From Methylobacterium sp. (GTDB lineage Bacteria > Pseudomonadota > Alphaproteobacteria > Rhizobiales > Beijerinckiaceae), in the NCBI GenBank assembly GCA_020252865.1, contig JADCCH010000154.1, positions 1 to 7,191 of the forward strand: 7,191 nt of DNA. The letters run 5' to 3'. A program made the translations under genes and the position numbers. Positions 7,176 through 7,191 of this stretch are shown here, in pieces; position 1 is the stretch's first letter; each line of letters opens with the position of its first letter. The notes beneath the pieces are model-generated. The model saw nothing but the letters and a program-made list of their open reading frames with translations. It did not search any database and was not told the DNA's origin.

Positions 7176-7191
7176 AGATCGGAAGAGCACA
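7176..7191 (+). other. Illumina TruSeq adapter remnant at the contig end
   Basis: The last 16 bases, AGATCGGAAGAGCACA, are identical to the beginning of the common Illumina TruSeq read-through adapter. They are therefore library sequence joined to the insert, and genomic DNA ends at about 7175. Any reading frame or promoter drawn through these bases is artificial. Confidence 0.95.

Noticed and set aside
6741..7190. 149-codon - strand frame beginning MLFRSKRH at the contig end
   Set aside because: Its first codons are the translated Illumina adapter, and the rest runs in a different frame across paaA.
1..7191. Previously undescribed system, mobile element or CRISPR
   Set aside because: Essentially all of the sequence is explained by seven recognisable catabolic genes with short junctions; no unexplained stretch above 300 bases, no transposase, no regular spacer repeats and no tRNA-like structure were seen.

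Overview
The window looks like one end of a chromosomal contig from a GC-rich bacterium, probably an alphaproteobacterium. That placement is an inference from high G/C at third codon positions, the MYAQAL-type N-terminus of PaaA and the overall style of the proteins; nothing here fixes a genus. It carries a largely intact part of the aerobic phenylacetate (phenylacetyl-CoA) degradation pathway in two convergent blocks.

Left block (+ strand, 63-3391): a fused enoyl-CoA hydratase / 3-hydroxyacyl-CoA dehydrogenase of the FadB/FadJ type is followed after 47 bp by a thiolase that closely resembles 3-oxoadipyl-CoA thiolase (PaaJ/PcaF). Together they can carry out the last steps: hydration of 2,3-dehydroadipyl-CoA, oxidation of 3-hydroxyadipyl-CoA, and thiolysis to acetyl-CoA and succinyl-CoA. 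In E. coli the first two of these steps use separate PaaF and PaaH proteins. A reading frame that stops at 18 may be the tail of a further upstream gene.

Middle (3392-3479): an 88-bp gap between converging genes. It holds a 13-bp imperfect direct repeat and a hairpin that could terminate one or both transcripts.

Right block (- strand, 7149 down to 3480): paaA-paaB-paaC-paaD-paaE in the canonical order with very short or overlapping junctions, clearly one operon. PaaABCE is the oxygen-dependent phenylacetyl-CoA 1,2-epoxidase: PaaA is the diiron catalytic subunit, PaaC its structural partner, PaaB a small bridging subunit and PaaE the NADPH/FAD/2Fe-2S reductase. PaaD is a MIP18-family protein thought to help build the iron-sulfur centre. 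All the key metal and cofactor residues I could locate are present.

Right edge: the last 16 bases (7176-7191) match the Illumina TruSeq adapter and are not genomic. Only about 26 genuine bases remain upstream of the preferred paaA start, so the operon promoter lies outside the window. The remaining pathway genes (paaK ligase, paaG isomerase, paaZ, paaI, a PaaX/PaaR-type regulator) are not in the window. I found no RNA genes, CRISPR arrays, insertion sequences or unknown system; the window is a well-known catabolic locus with a few details worth checking.
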